A stretch of 55,910 nt of DNA from a virus, in the IMG/VR virus record IMGVR_UViG_3300049489_000776, positions 1 to 55,910 of that record. The stretch is one strand, 5' to 3'. The translations under genes and the position numbers were made by a program. The notes below the pieces were generated by a model, which had not been told where the DNA came from, searched no databases, and saw nothing but the letters and a program-made list of their open reading frames with translations. Positions within the stretch are counted from its first letter, which is position 1; each line of letters begins with the position of its first letter. Positions 30,783 to 37,946 of the stretch are shown in pieces.

Positions 30783-31997
30783 ATGCGCCGCAAGAATCAT
30801 GCCAAGTACTCACAAAAATCCACCCAAGCCACCAAAAAACTACACAAAAATCCCAAAATGAAACAAAAGCGCTTGCAAAGTCCTAAATTTGAGACTTCTC
30901 AGGATGCTTATCAAGTCAAACAAGGCAAACATGGCAAGCATCCTGCGCGGTCTGGGCTCTGTCCCTGCAAAAACGAGACCAGTCCTAAACTTGAGACTTT
31001 AAAGCCTGCCTGCAAAGTCAAGACCAGTCCTAAATTTGAGACAAAGCCACCTTGCAAGATTCGTGCCAAGCCTCAAACACAACACAATAAACTTGGCAAG
31101 CATCCTAGCAAGTCTAAGCCTTGGCATGATTCTTGCAAGGTCGGTCTTAAATCTAAACCTGGCACAGTTCTTGCAAAGGAGCCAAAACGGGACGCAACTT
31201 GGCATGATTCTCCGCGTACAAAAATTGTCACTTCCCAAGATGAGGCGTCTCAATTTGGAGCACAAAAATCACTGCCCAGCTCTGAGAATCGGTCCCCTGC
31301 CACGCCACAAGGCTCAAGGCTTCAATTGGCACGTGGGGTCAAGGCCTTGGGCAAGGGTCCTAAGAAGTCTAAGGATAGACTTGGCACGAATCTTGCAAGG
31401 CGGCCTTCTAAGGTTAAACCTGCTAAGCAGCCTAAGACAGCTAAGGTTAAGCAGGTCCTAAGCGCTGCCATGTTAGCTGGCCACAAAAAATCTAGTGATA
31501 CGCAGCGGGCTGCTCACTTGATTAAGAAATCTAAAGCTACTCCAAAGTTAGGCTCAAAGGCATTTAAAGACTTGCAAGGGGAGTGGTACGCTAAACTTAA
31601 GCAAGCAGGATTCGAAGATTTAGAGTCACTAAAATCGGCAGACGGGTTAGACGGTCTATTAAGTACACGTGGAGCTCAACCGCAAGCTAAGTTTGCCGAT
31701 GCGGCGCTTAGTGGGCGTGACTTATACTATCGTAGATTGACCAACTTTATAACTCATAACCCTAATTGGAGCGCCTCAAAGCTATACAACCTTGTGGCCC
31801 TGCTATATATTGAGGGAGTCTCTTATCGTAAAATCCTGCCTCAGGTTTATAAGCAGCTTAAGATTAAGTCCAATGTCTGGCGCATTCATAAGATAGTTAA
31901 GTTACTAGAGCAGCGTGCCTTAACTTGGAATAGAAGCCACCACGAGGGAATTGACTTTGTCTCAGATTTAGAACTTAATAAGAAGCTTCTAAAGTAG
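30783..31997 (+). CDS. Repetitive, highly basic protein with C-terminal helical domain
   Basis: A 404-residue protein. The first 260 residues are Lys/Pro/Ser-rich low complexity with recurring SPKFET, GKHPSKS and WHDS motifs. The last 140 residues form an ordered domain (EWYAKLKQAGFEDLESLKSA, DLYYRRLTNFITHNPNW, YRKILPQVYKQLKIKSNVWR) that looks like a helix-turn-helix. As the first gene of the rightward operon it is a good candidate DNA-binding regulator, but no family is recognised. The repeats derive from DNA words, listed separately. Confidence 0.65.
   Translation: MRRKNHAKYSQKSTQATKKLHKNPKMKQKRLQSPKFETSQDAYQVKQGKHGKHPARSGLCPCKNETSPKLETLKPACKVKTSPKFETKPPCKIRAKPQTQHNKLGKHPSKSKPWHDSCKVGLKSKPGTVLAKEPKRDATWHDSPRTKIVTSQDEASQFGAQKSLPSSENRSPATPQGSRLQLARGVKALGKGPKKSKDRLGTNLARRPSKVKPAKQPKTAKVKQVLSAAMLAGHKKSSDTQRAAHLIKKSKATPKLGSKAFKDLQGEWYAKLKQAGFEDLESLKSADGLDGLLSTRGAQPQAKFADAALSGRDLYYRRLTNFITHNPNWSASKLYNLVALLYIEGVSYRKILPQVYKQLKIKSNVWRIHKIVKLLEQRALTWNRSHHEGIDFVSDLELNKKLLK
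30880..31402 (+). repeat. Repeat words inside the basic gene
   Basis: The word TCCTAAATTTGAGAC (or one-base variants) occurs near 30885, 30983 and 31026. The word CTTGGCANGA(A/T)TCTTGCAAG or its complement occurs near 31060, 31121, 31158 and 31379. Both also occur in the non-coding region 26346-26993. Confidence 0.65.
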
Positions 31998-32061
31998 CTT
32001 GACAAAGTTGCCGATAACATGATAAGCTTAGTTAAATAACCTTAACCAGGGGAGTGAGTCT

Positions 32062-32262
32062 ATGAAACAATTTAAGATAGGTGACAAAGTGAGAATTGAA
32101 CTTTGGAATGGAACCTATGAGGGTACAGTCACGCAAGTATTTGAGCGCTGCTTAAGTATTAATCACTATGACTCAGCAGGTCGCTCTATCACAGCAGATT
32201 TTAAAGTCGTGACAAAGTTACCAGACGTGACTGACATAGGGTATGCAACATGGCTTCAATAA
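32062..32262 (+). CDS. Small SH3-like hypothetical protein
   Basis: A 66-residue protein with a small-barrel pattern (KIGDKVRIELWNGTYEGTVT). Its ATG has GGGGAG about ten bases upstream. A possible promoter TTGACA lies at 31999-32004. It overlaps the next tiny gene by 13 bases. Function is unknown. Confidence 0.66.
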   Translation: MKQFKIGDKVRIELWNGTYEGTVTQVFERCLSINHYDSAGRSITADFKVVTKLPDVTDIGYATWLQ

Positions 32263-32369
32263 TTAATAGCAGTTTTTACTATGGCATTGTGTTTGGTCAA
32301 TTTTTGACTATTATAGTTGTCTACGGAGCTGCTGCTCTGTTTGATTACTTAGAGGCCAAGTTTAAGTGA
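32250..32369 (+). CDS. 39-residue single-span membrane peptide
   Basis: An ORF from the ATG at 32250 to a TGA at 32369. It has one membrane segment (YGIVFGQFLTIIVVYGAAAL) and a short charged tail (YLEAKFK). It overlaps both neighbours by four or more bases, as expected for a coupled operon. Function is unknown. Confidence 0.6.
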   Translation: MASIINSSFYYGIVFGQFLTIIVVYGAAALFDYLEAKFK

Positions 32370-32536
32370 GGCGTCTTATAATTTATAATGCTAAGAATGA
32401 TTCTATCTGGCAAGTTACAGGCCTGCAAGGTACTTACGTGACACTAAGTGCACCGGGTGAATATGAGGTTAGCTTAACTTTAGAGCAGTTCTGTAATTGT
32501 AAGTGGTTAATTATTTTAGGAGGACTAGATGATTGA
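32366..32536 (+). CDS. Tandem small paralogue 1
   Basis: A 56-residue protein starting at GTG within the previous stop. The core IYNAKNDSIWQVTGLQGTYV, then a variable loop and a LEQFCNCKWLIIL end, matches the layout of the next two genes, so the three look like diverged tandem duplicates. Function is unknown. Confidence 0.6.
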   Translation: MRRLIIYNAKNDSIWQVTGLQGTYVTLSAPGEYEVSLTLEQFCNCKWLIILGGLDD

Positions 32537-32702
32537 GTTAAATCAGACCTACTGCATGCCAAGACATAAGACATACTGGCAGGTAATTAAAATAGACCAG
32601 TTTGTTTACTTAAAAGGAAAACATACAACCTTAGAATGCAGGCAAGGAACCTTAGAGTGGTTACTTGAGCGAGGCATTTTGAAACTGGTGGAGCGTGCTT
32701 GA
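32529..32702 (+). CDS. Tandem small paralogue 2
   Basis: A 57-residue protein (TYCMPRHKTYWQVIKIDQFV; LEWLLERGILKLV at the end) overlapping its neighbours by eight bases on each side. The x-Y-W-Q-V core and closing hydrophobic helix/strand parallel paralogue 1. Function is unknown. Confidence 0.6.
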   Translation: MIELNQTYCMPRHKTYWQVIKIDQFVYLKGKHTTLECRQGTLEWLLERGILKLVERA

Positions 32703-32898
32703 TACGTTATACTATAACCCACACTTAGATTTAATCTATTTAATAACACATTGCCAAAACGGGTATGTATCAATATTGACTGAGCAAGATAATGTAGATG
32801 AGATACCAGGAACTGCTGAAATAGGTCAGTTAGTAAAAATGAAAACTATTGATAGCTGCTTATTAAGAGGCGTGCTAATATTCATAGGAGATTTATAA
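32695..32898 (+). CDS. Tandem small paralogue 3
   Basis: A 67-residue protein starting at GTG. The core YYNPHLDLIYLITHCQNGYV and end CLLRGVLIFIGDL follow the same plan as the two genes before it. It is followed one base later by a membrane protein. Confidence 0.62.
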   Translation: MLDTLYYNPHLDLIYLITHCQNGYVSILTEQDNVDEIPGTAEIGQLVKMKTIDSCLLRGVLIFIGDL

Positions 32899-33141
32899 GT
32901 GAACATTTTAAAAGCGCTAATACTAACCTTGGCCCCTGCTCTGCTTGGCCTATCAAGCACGTACCTAGAAATTTACCAGTATGACTTAAGTACGCTCTTA
33001 AGAATTATTGGCCTGCAATTATACTATGTAGAGTTTAGATGGTTAGCAATTAGTCTAGTTCTTAATATGTGGCTTCTTTGGAAACTTGATAAGCAAGCTA
33101 AAAACGGTGCGAAGCCGCAGGCTGAGCTAAAGGAATCCTAA
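32899..33141 (+). CDS. Two-span membrane protein
   Basis: An 80-residue protein starting at GTG with GGAG upstream. It has hydrophobic segments LILTLAPALLGLS and FRWLAISLVLNMWLLW and a basic then mixed tail. The last dozen residues (AKNGAKPQAELK) are encoded by DNA nearly identical to the tail of 33877-34146, a local duplication. A holin-like size and shape is noted, but it sits in the early-late region. Confidence 0.66.
   Translation: MNILKALILTLAPALLGLSSTYLEIYQYDLSTLLRIIGLQLYYVEFRWLAISLVLNMWLLWKLDKQAKNGAKPQAELKES
33098..33132 (+). repeat. Duplicated C-terminal tag sequence
   Basis: The stretch encoding AKNGAKPQAELK here recurs with two or so changes at about 34077-34111, encoding AKNAAKPQAELK in a different protein. 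Both copies lie at or near the C-terminus. Confidence 0.75.
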
Positions 33142-33143
33142 AA

Positions 33144-33407
33144 GTGAAGCTATACTTTTATAAAACTGAGCACGACTGTTATCCTGAAGATTCTATAAAG
33201 CCTCAACTGGCTCTATGGTGGTTATACTTTAATGGCAGTTCTAAGAAGCAGCTTGAGAGACGAAACAAGTATAGACTAAAATCGGGCTTTGCTAAAGTCC
33301 TGGACGAAGGGTGCTACTTCACAGCCGAGTTATGGATTGGCCAATTTAAACTTGGCTTTAATTTAGAAGTGCGTCCATCAAAGTACGAACCTGGAGCGCG
33401 GCCTTAA
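33144..33407 (+). CDS. Hypothetical protein
   Basis: An 87-residue protein starting at GTG. It is Trp/Tyr/Lys-rich and has a possible small barrel (YFTAELWIGQFKLGFNLEVR). It ends before a 107-base gap holding the second copy of the rightward motif. No family is recognised. Confidence 0.65.
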   Translation: MKLYFYKTEHDCYPEDSIKPQLALWWLYFNGSSKKQLERRNKYRLKSGFAKVLDEGCYFTAELWIGQFKLGFNLEVRPSKYEPGARP

Positions 33408-33461
33408 GTCTAGTGCCTAGCACCCATAAACTGCCAAGTCTATAGCCAGCCTATCTAAATC

Positions 33462-33475
33462 CTAACAAAGCAACT
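33462..33475 (+). promoter_or_regulatory. Rightward intergenic motif, copy 2
   Basis: CTAACAAAGCAACT followed by TAATATAAAG, 40 bases before the packaging-region gene at 33515. This copy is not part of a stop codon, so the motif is not explained by stop-codon context alone. Confidence 0.5.
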
Positions 33476-33514
33476 CTATTGTAATATAAAGCAATGTATT
33501 AAATAAGGGTTACT

Positions 33515-33859
33515 ATGTCAGAGCCACGTCCTCAAAAACGCATCTTCCCAGTGCAGTCACCAGAAGGTGTACCTGCAAAACAAGTCACAGACGTTTCTAT
33601 TATTCTTGCACCAACTGTAAACACGCTTACTTCAGACGCCCTATCAATAATTCAAACCGAAATAGCTCGCTATAAGCATAAATCAAACGCTGGCAAGTTA
33701 GACCAGGCCGACCATAGAATTATTCAAGGTTATCTAAAATCGCTAGCCGAACTAGACCGAGTGCAGCGCGGACGGGACGATGATATGGACTTAGCTAATG
33801 CAACCGATGAAGAGTTACTAAAAATGGTCGAATCTCTTAGAACAAAACAAAAACCCTAA
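33515..33859 (+). CDS. Possible terminase small subunit
   Basis: A 114-residue protein with a basic N-terminus, a helical middle (ALSIIQTEIARYKHKSNAGK, HRIIQGYLKSLAELDRVQRG) and an acidic end. It leads the packaging and head block, nine short genes before the large terminase. This type of protein is common there and may be the small terminase, but no helix-turn-helix is certain. Confidence 0.68.
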   Translation: MSEPRPQKRIFPVQSPEGVPAKQVTDVSIILAPTVNTLTSDALSIIQTEIARYKHKSNAGKLDQADHRIIQGYLKSLAELDRVQRGRDDDMDLANATDEELLKMVESLRTKQKP

Positions 33860-33876
33860 AACCCAGGAGCAATATT

Positions 33877-34146
33877 GTGGATGATAAATTAACCTATGAG
33901 CAAATACAAATAACTTACCGAGACCTGTGCGCCGAATTAGGCCACTTGTCGCTAGTGCAAGAAAATACTACAAGCCGCTTACAAAGTATTAGGACGGCTA
34001 TTCAAGAGTTAGACAAGAAAGCTGCTGCGCTTAAAGAAGAGGAAGTTAAGCAGGCTTCCGCTGGACAAGCAGCAGATGCTAAAAACGCTGCGAAGCCGCA
34101 GGCTGAGCTGAAGTCAGTAGAAGTAACTGAAGAAGTTTCCAAATGA
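33877..34146 (+). CDS. Coiled-coil protein
   Basis: An 89-residue protein starting at GTG, helical and charged (RLQSIRTAIQELDKKAAALK), with the duplicated AKNAAKPQAELK tail. It overlaps the next ATG as a four-base coupling. A scaffold or assembly factor is possible. No family is recognised. Confidence 0.65.
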   Translation: MDDKLTYEQIQITYRDLCAELGHLSLVQENTTSRLQSIRTAIQELDKKAAALKEEEVKQASAGQAADAKNAAKPQAELKSVEVTEEVSK

Positions 34147-34481
34147 ACGGACAAGACACTTCAGCAGCACACTCGGCGCTGCAATATATCATCTCTAAAG
34201 CCATGCTTGAAGGCAAGACTGGAAAAACTACTTTAGAAATTCCCATGACGGATATGTATAATGAATTTGAAGGGCCTCGCTTCACAAATGAGGCAACTGC
34301 TCTAGTTTTAAAACTCGAAATAGTAACTTCGTGGAACATGGGCTCACCAGAAGGTGACCTGGACATAGACGATGAAGGGGACATCGGCCTCGACGAATTT
34401 ATAACCGGCTCCGAAGATGAACTTGAAGATGATGAGTCTGAAGAAGACTCTGGAAAAGGAACTAAAAATGGACTCAATTAG
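34143..34481 (+). CDS. Acidic C-terminal hypothetical protein
   Basis: A 112-residue protein with an N-terminal helical/beta domain (ALQYIISKAMLEGKTGKTTL) and a very acidic tail (SEDELEDDESEEDSG). It overlaps the next gene by 14 bases. The acidic tail might bind a basic partner. Function is unknown. Confidence 0.66.
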   Translation: MNGQDTSAAHSALQYIISKAMLEGKTGKTTLEIPMTDMYNEFEGPRFTNEATALVLKLEIVTSWNMGSPEGDLDIDDEGDIGLDEFITGSEDELEDDESEEDSGKGTKNGLN

Positions 34482-35025
34482 AAGTACTCCCAAAAACGTT
34501 TCAGTAAAGATACGTCCCGCTCTGGAAGCAGACGTTGCTTTTATTTTCTCCACCTGGCTCCGCTCTTACAGAGATTCAATCTTTGCTGCCAATATTAGCA
34601 CGACCGTGTTTTATGCAGAGCACCACAAAGTAGTAGAAAAGTTACTTAAGTCGTGCGAGGTTTACGTTGCATGCGCTGCAGATGATATATCAGAGTTATA
34701 CGGCTACATCTGTGCTCAAAAAATTGATGGTATTTTAGTGGTGCACTATGCTTACGTGAAGCACTCGTTCCGCAGACTAGGAATAGGTGCTCAGCTATTA
34801 GGAATGATTGATTATGACCCGACTAAGGCCTCAATTTACACACACTTGACTAAAACTGCACGCACTCTGGCAACTAAATATGGATTCATACATAGCCCGT
34901 ACATTGCCTTAACAGGAGAGTACCAAAAGGCAACTGCTACTCGCCTGCGCAAAGCTGATAAAGAAAACCTATACGGCGATGAGGCCAAGGAGCGTACCGA
35001 TGAATACTACGGAAAAATTAAGTAA
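34468..35025 (+). CDS. GNAT-family acetyltransferase
   Basis: A 185-residue protein from the ATG at 34468 with AAGGA upstream; an earlier in-frame ATG at 34417 would overlap the previous gene further. The GNAT fold is shown by VKIRPALEADVAFIFSTWL, the central VVHYAYVKHSFRRLGIGAQL (the R-x-x-G-x-G acetyl-CoA loop) and the ALATKYGF-like end. The target (host or virion protein) is unknown. A second GNAT gene lies at 48550. Confidence 0.8.
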   Translation: MDSIRSTPKNVSVKIRPALEADVAFIFSTWLRSYRDSIFAANISTTVFYAEHHKVVEKLLKSCEVYVACAADDISELYGYICAQKIDGILVVHYAYVKHSFRRLGIGAQLLGMIDYDPTKASIYTHLTKTARTLATKYGFIHSPYIALTGEYQKATATRLRKADKENLYGDEAKERTDEYYGKIK

Positions 35026-35221
35026 GCCAGAGTTAGAGCTAGATGAAGTAGACGCCGCTCAAATGCTTGAGCAGCACCGCAAAATGAAGCAGACCCTAAA
35101 ACGGTTATCAAAAAATCAGTTAATTCAATTACTGCTAGAACAAGTTAACCAAACCATCGAGCAGCAGAATGTAAATCGCATTCTCCTTGAAGGTCAAAAG
35201 GAGTCTCAAAATGTTAAGTAA
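35000..35221 (+). CDS. Small helical protein
   Basis: A 73-residue protein from the ATG at 35000 with AAGGAG seven bases upstream. It is helical and Gln-rich (QLIQLLLEQVNQTIEQQNV) with a coiled-coil tendency. It overlaps both neighbours. Function is unknown. Confidence 0.65.
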   Translation: MNTTEKLSKPELELDEVDAAQMLEQHRKMKQTLKRLSKNQLIQLLLEQVNQTIEQQNVNRILLEGQKESQNVK

Positions 35222-35951
35222 ACTTACAGCCCTGCTTTTACTAGCAGCCCCAAGCTACGCTGCAGAGAGTAATCAAGGAGTTATTGCACTAACCTCTGAT
35301 AATACTGTCGTCTTCAGGGGCGTGGTTAATGGAAGTTCCGTAGCCACTGCTCAGGTAAAATTAGCCGAACAAATTAATAAGCGCGGTAAAAAGCCCTACC
35401 CTTTATATCTAGTACTAGACACTCCAGGCGGAGGAATCAGTGCAGGAGAAGATTTTATTCAATTTGCTAAACGGGTACGCAATCTGCAGACCATTACAAT
35501 TTTTGCAGCGTCTATGGGCAGCGCAATTGTTGAGGCGCTCCCAGGTAAGCGTTATGTAACCGAAAATGGAGTGCTAATGTTTCACCGCGCCAAAGGTTCC
35601 TTCGACGGCCAGTTTGAAGACGGCGAAGTTGAGAGTGAACTTGCTTTAATTAAAACCGTGGTTCGTTTCATGGAACAACGAAATGCAGACAGGCTTGGGC
35701 TGACTTTAGCAGATTATAAATCTAAAGTAATTAATGAACTGTGGGCACACTCTAAGGACGCAGTAGTTCAAGGCATGGTCGATGAAGTCGTGACTCTAGA
35801 CTGCTCCATGGAGCTAATCGAATCCCGCGTGCATGTTATAAACGAAGGCCTATTTGGTGGCACGGACTTAATGTTTAGCGGCTGCCCACTTATACGTTCG
35901 CCAATTCCTCAAGTTAAAATTGAACCAATAATAGAAGGGCTACCAGAATGA
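35211..35951 (+). CDS. ClpP-like serine protease with signal peptide
   Basis: A 246-residue protein from the ATG at 35211 (AAGGAG upstream). A Sec signal (KLTALLLLAAPSYA, cleavage after Ala17) precedes a ClpP/SppA-type domain: LVLDTPGGGISAG, FAASMGSA with catalytic Ser101 and LMFHRAKG with His125. A later Asp completes the triad. Phage ClpP-like enzymes usually mature capsids in the cytoplasm; a signal peptide is unusual and places this one outside. It is encoded six bases before a small gene preceding the terminase. Confidence 0.82.
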   Translation: MLSKLTALLLLAAPSYAAESNQGVIALTSDNTVVFRGVVNGSSVATAQVKLAEQINKRGKKPYPLYLVLDTPGGGISAGEDFIQFAKRVRNLQTITIFAASMGSAIVEALPGKRYVTENGVLMFHRAKGSFDGQFEDGEVESELALIKTVVRFMEQRNADRLGLTLADYKSKVINELWAHSKDAVVQGMVDEVVTLDCSMELIESRVHVINEGLFGGTDLMFSGCPLIRSPIPQVKIEPIIEGLPE

Positions 35952-36193
35952 AAATCACAAGAATTAAATTTTACCAAGCAGTTTCAATTTACAACGGAAC
36001 TAAGTTTACTCTAATCACGCACCTTAACATGGAGAATCCAGAAGTGAGTGGGATTAGGGGTATTGAGATTCTTGATAATGTTGGAGTTAAGGTTCTTACC
36101 TCAGGAGATTCTACAATTATAACCCTGAACAATATCGCCTTCATGAGCGGGCCAGAGCCTAAGGACGCGCCTAAAGTACTTAAGAAGGTCTAA
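35948..36193 (+). CDS. Small beta-rich protein
   Basis: An 81-residue protein with beta character (RIKFYQAVSIYNGTKFTLI, GVKVLTSGDSTIITLNNI) and a Pro/Lys-rich end. It overlaps the protease stop by four bases. It may be a virion or packaging accessory. No family is recognised. Confidence 0.65.
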   Translation: MKITRIKFYQAVSIYNGTKFTLITHLNMENPEVSGIRGIEILDNVGVKVLTSGDSTIITLNNIAFMSGPEPKDAPKVLKKV

Positions 36194-36196
36194 TGC

Positions 36197-37627
36197 TTGA
36201 GTGCAATTTTAAAGGAACTAAAGAAGCGTGCACTTAAAAAAGAATTTAAAATCGAAGAGCACTGCTTTGATAAACAGATTGAATTCATTAGAGACCCTGC
36301 AAAGTTTAAGGACGCAGTATGCTCGCGTCGAGCGGGCAAAACTGAAGCTTGCGCTGCTGATTTATTCAACACCGCATTATTGCACCATAATGTTAACTGC
36401 CTATACATTACTTTAAGTCGCACCACGGCCAAGCGCATTATTTGGAAGTCTTTACTTAAGTTAAAGAAGGAATATGTAGAAGATGCTAAGATAGACGCTG
36501 TAGAGTTGTCTATCACATTTAAAAATGGTAGCACGATATACTGCAGCGGTGCTAAGGATGAAAGCGAGATTGAGAAGTTTAGAGGTATGGCTCTTAAAAA
36601 AGTTTACATAGATGAGTGCCAGTCTTTTAGACCCTACATTCAGCAATTAGTTGATGACATCATAATTCCCGCCCTCTATGACCACGATGGGTCGCTTATC
36701 TTAATTGGAACTCCTGGGCCAGTCAAGGCTGGCTACTTTTATGATGCGACTCATGGAGCTGGCTTCAGCCATCATAAGTGGACTATGCTTGATAACCCGT
36801 GGATTAAAATCAAGTCGGGTAAAGAACCTGCAGAGATTTTAAAACAGGAGAGGGAGCGCCGAGGTATCACTGAAACAGACCCAACTTATCTCCGAGAATC
36901 TCTAGGAAGGTGGGCTCAGGATTTAAACTCGCTGGTTTTTAGCTTTGACCCGAATAAGAATTTATATAACACACTCCCCAAAGGGCGTATGGAGTATATC
37001 TTTGGAATAGACATAGGATACAATGATGCAGACGCGATAGCCGTGCTTGGCTACTCCTATGAAGACAAATGCTGCTATTTAGTAGAGGAATTTTTGGCTC
37101 GCAAGCAAAATATTACCGAGTTGGTGACAGCCGTTAACAGATTACGCGACAAATACGCTCCAGTACGCATGGTAATGGACGCAGGCGCACTTGGAAAGAA
37201 GATTCAAGCCGAGATACAGCAGCGCCATGCTATACCACTTGAGGCCGCCGATAAGAATCGCAAGTTTGAATACATAGAATTATTAAACGATGACTTGAGG
37301 ACTGCTAAACTTAAGGCTCTGCCTAACTCTGCCTTCCAAGAGGACTCTCTTCTCACTGCTTGGGACAGGTCTACGCCTGGAAAACTCAAAATCTCAGACG
37401 TATACCACTCAGATATATGTGACGCGGTGCTTTACGCCTGGCGCGAGTGTAAACACTACTTGGCTGAGGCCGCTGTTCCTAAATTAGACAAGAATTCTGA
37501 AGCATACATGGTCGCTTTTGAGGAAAAATTGGCCACAGACTTACTTGAAAGTCAAAAACCAGACGAAGGTTATGGGTCAAAAGAGGACATGGCCTGGGTC
37601 TTTGGTGACACGGACGACGACTTCTAA
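36197..37627 (+). CDS. terL: Terminase large subunit
   Basis: A 476-residue packaging motor starting at TTG. The ATPase domain has Walker A SRRAGKT (43-49), Walker B VYIDEC (Asp139, Glu140) and a coupling ILIGTPGP motif. The RNase H-like nuclease has GIDIGYNDADA (Asp272), VMDAGALG (Asp328) and HSDICDAVLYAW. Its TAA is part of the third rightward motif. It cuts and drives DNA into the prohead through the portal encoded downstream. Confidence 0.95.
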   Translation: MSAILKELKKRALKKEFKIEEHCFDKQIEFIRDPAKFKDAVCSRRAGKTEACAADLFNTALLHHNVNCLYITLSRTTAKRIIWKSLLKLKKEYVEDAKIDAVELSITFKNGSTIYCSGAKDESEIEKFRGMALKKVYIDECQSFRPYIQQLVDDIIIPALYDHDGSLILIGTPGPVKAGYFYDATHGAGFSHHKWTMLDNPWIKIKSGKEPAEILKQERERRGITETDPTYLRESLGRWAQDLNSLVFSFDPNKNLYNTLPKGRMEYIFGIDIGYNDADAIAVLGYSYEDKCCYLVEEFLARKQNITELVTAVNRLRDKYAPVRMVMDAGALGKKIQAEIQQRHAIPLEAADKNRKFEYIELLNDDLRTAKLKALPNSAFQEDSLLTAWDRSTPGKLKISDVYHSDICDAVLYAWRECKHYLAEAAVPKLDKNSEAYMVAFEEKLATDLLESQKPDEGYGSKEDMAWVFGDTDDDF

Positions 37628-37637
37628 CAAATTAACT
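37624..37637 (+). promoter_or_regulatory. Rightward intergenic motif, copy 3
   Basis: CTAACAAATTAACT, incorporating the terminase TAA, in the gap before the gene at 37696. Confidence 0.45.
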
Positions 37638-37695
37638 CTTAGGAAGCCAGAGTTATAAGCAGTTACAGGTTAACTTTAAACCGGGAGAGCCATAA

Positions 37696-37938
37696 ATGTT
37701 CAAAAGTGTAGACGAACTTAAAGCCTTTATTACGTGGGCTAAGAATAATCATGTAAAGCGAGTCAAAGTCGGGGAGATTGAAGTTGAAGTCTCTGACATT
37801 GCATTCATACCGGAGTTTAACTCTCCTAATATAAGCCACACGCAAGCTAACCCAGAACTAATCGCTTCAATACCTGCTAATAAAGAGCAAGAAGCTATAA
37901 AAGAAGACGAAGACCTATTTTGGAGCGTCTCTAATTAA
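37696..37938 (+). CDS. Small protein between terminase and portal
   Basis: An 80-residue protein starting MFKSVDELKAFITWAKNNHV. I recall similar short proteins beside portal genes in podovirus-like phages, of unknown function. It has a helical start, a VGEIEVEVSDI strand pair and a disordered end. It is eight bases from the portal start. Confidence 0.7.
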   Translation: MFKSVDELKAFITWAKNNHVKRVKVGEIEVEVSDIAFIPEFNSPNISHTQANPELIASIPANKEQEAIKEDEDLFWSVSN

Positions 37939-37946
37939 GGATACGA

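Noticed and set aside
31036-31461. 141-codon alternative frame in the basic gene
   Set aside because: The recurring L-A-R-I-L motifs come from the DNA repeats read in another frame. It is less well supported than the main frame, which continues into an ordered C-terminal domain.
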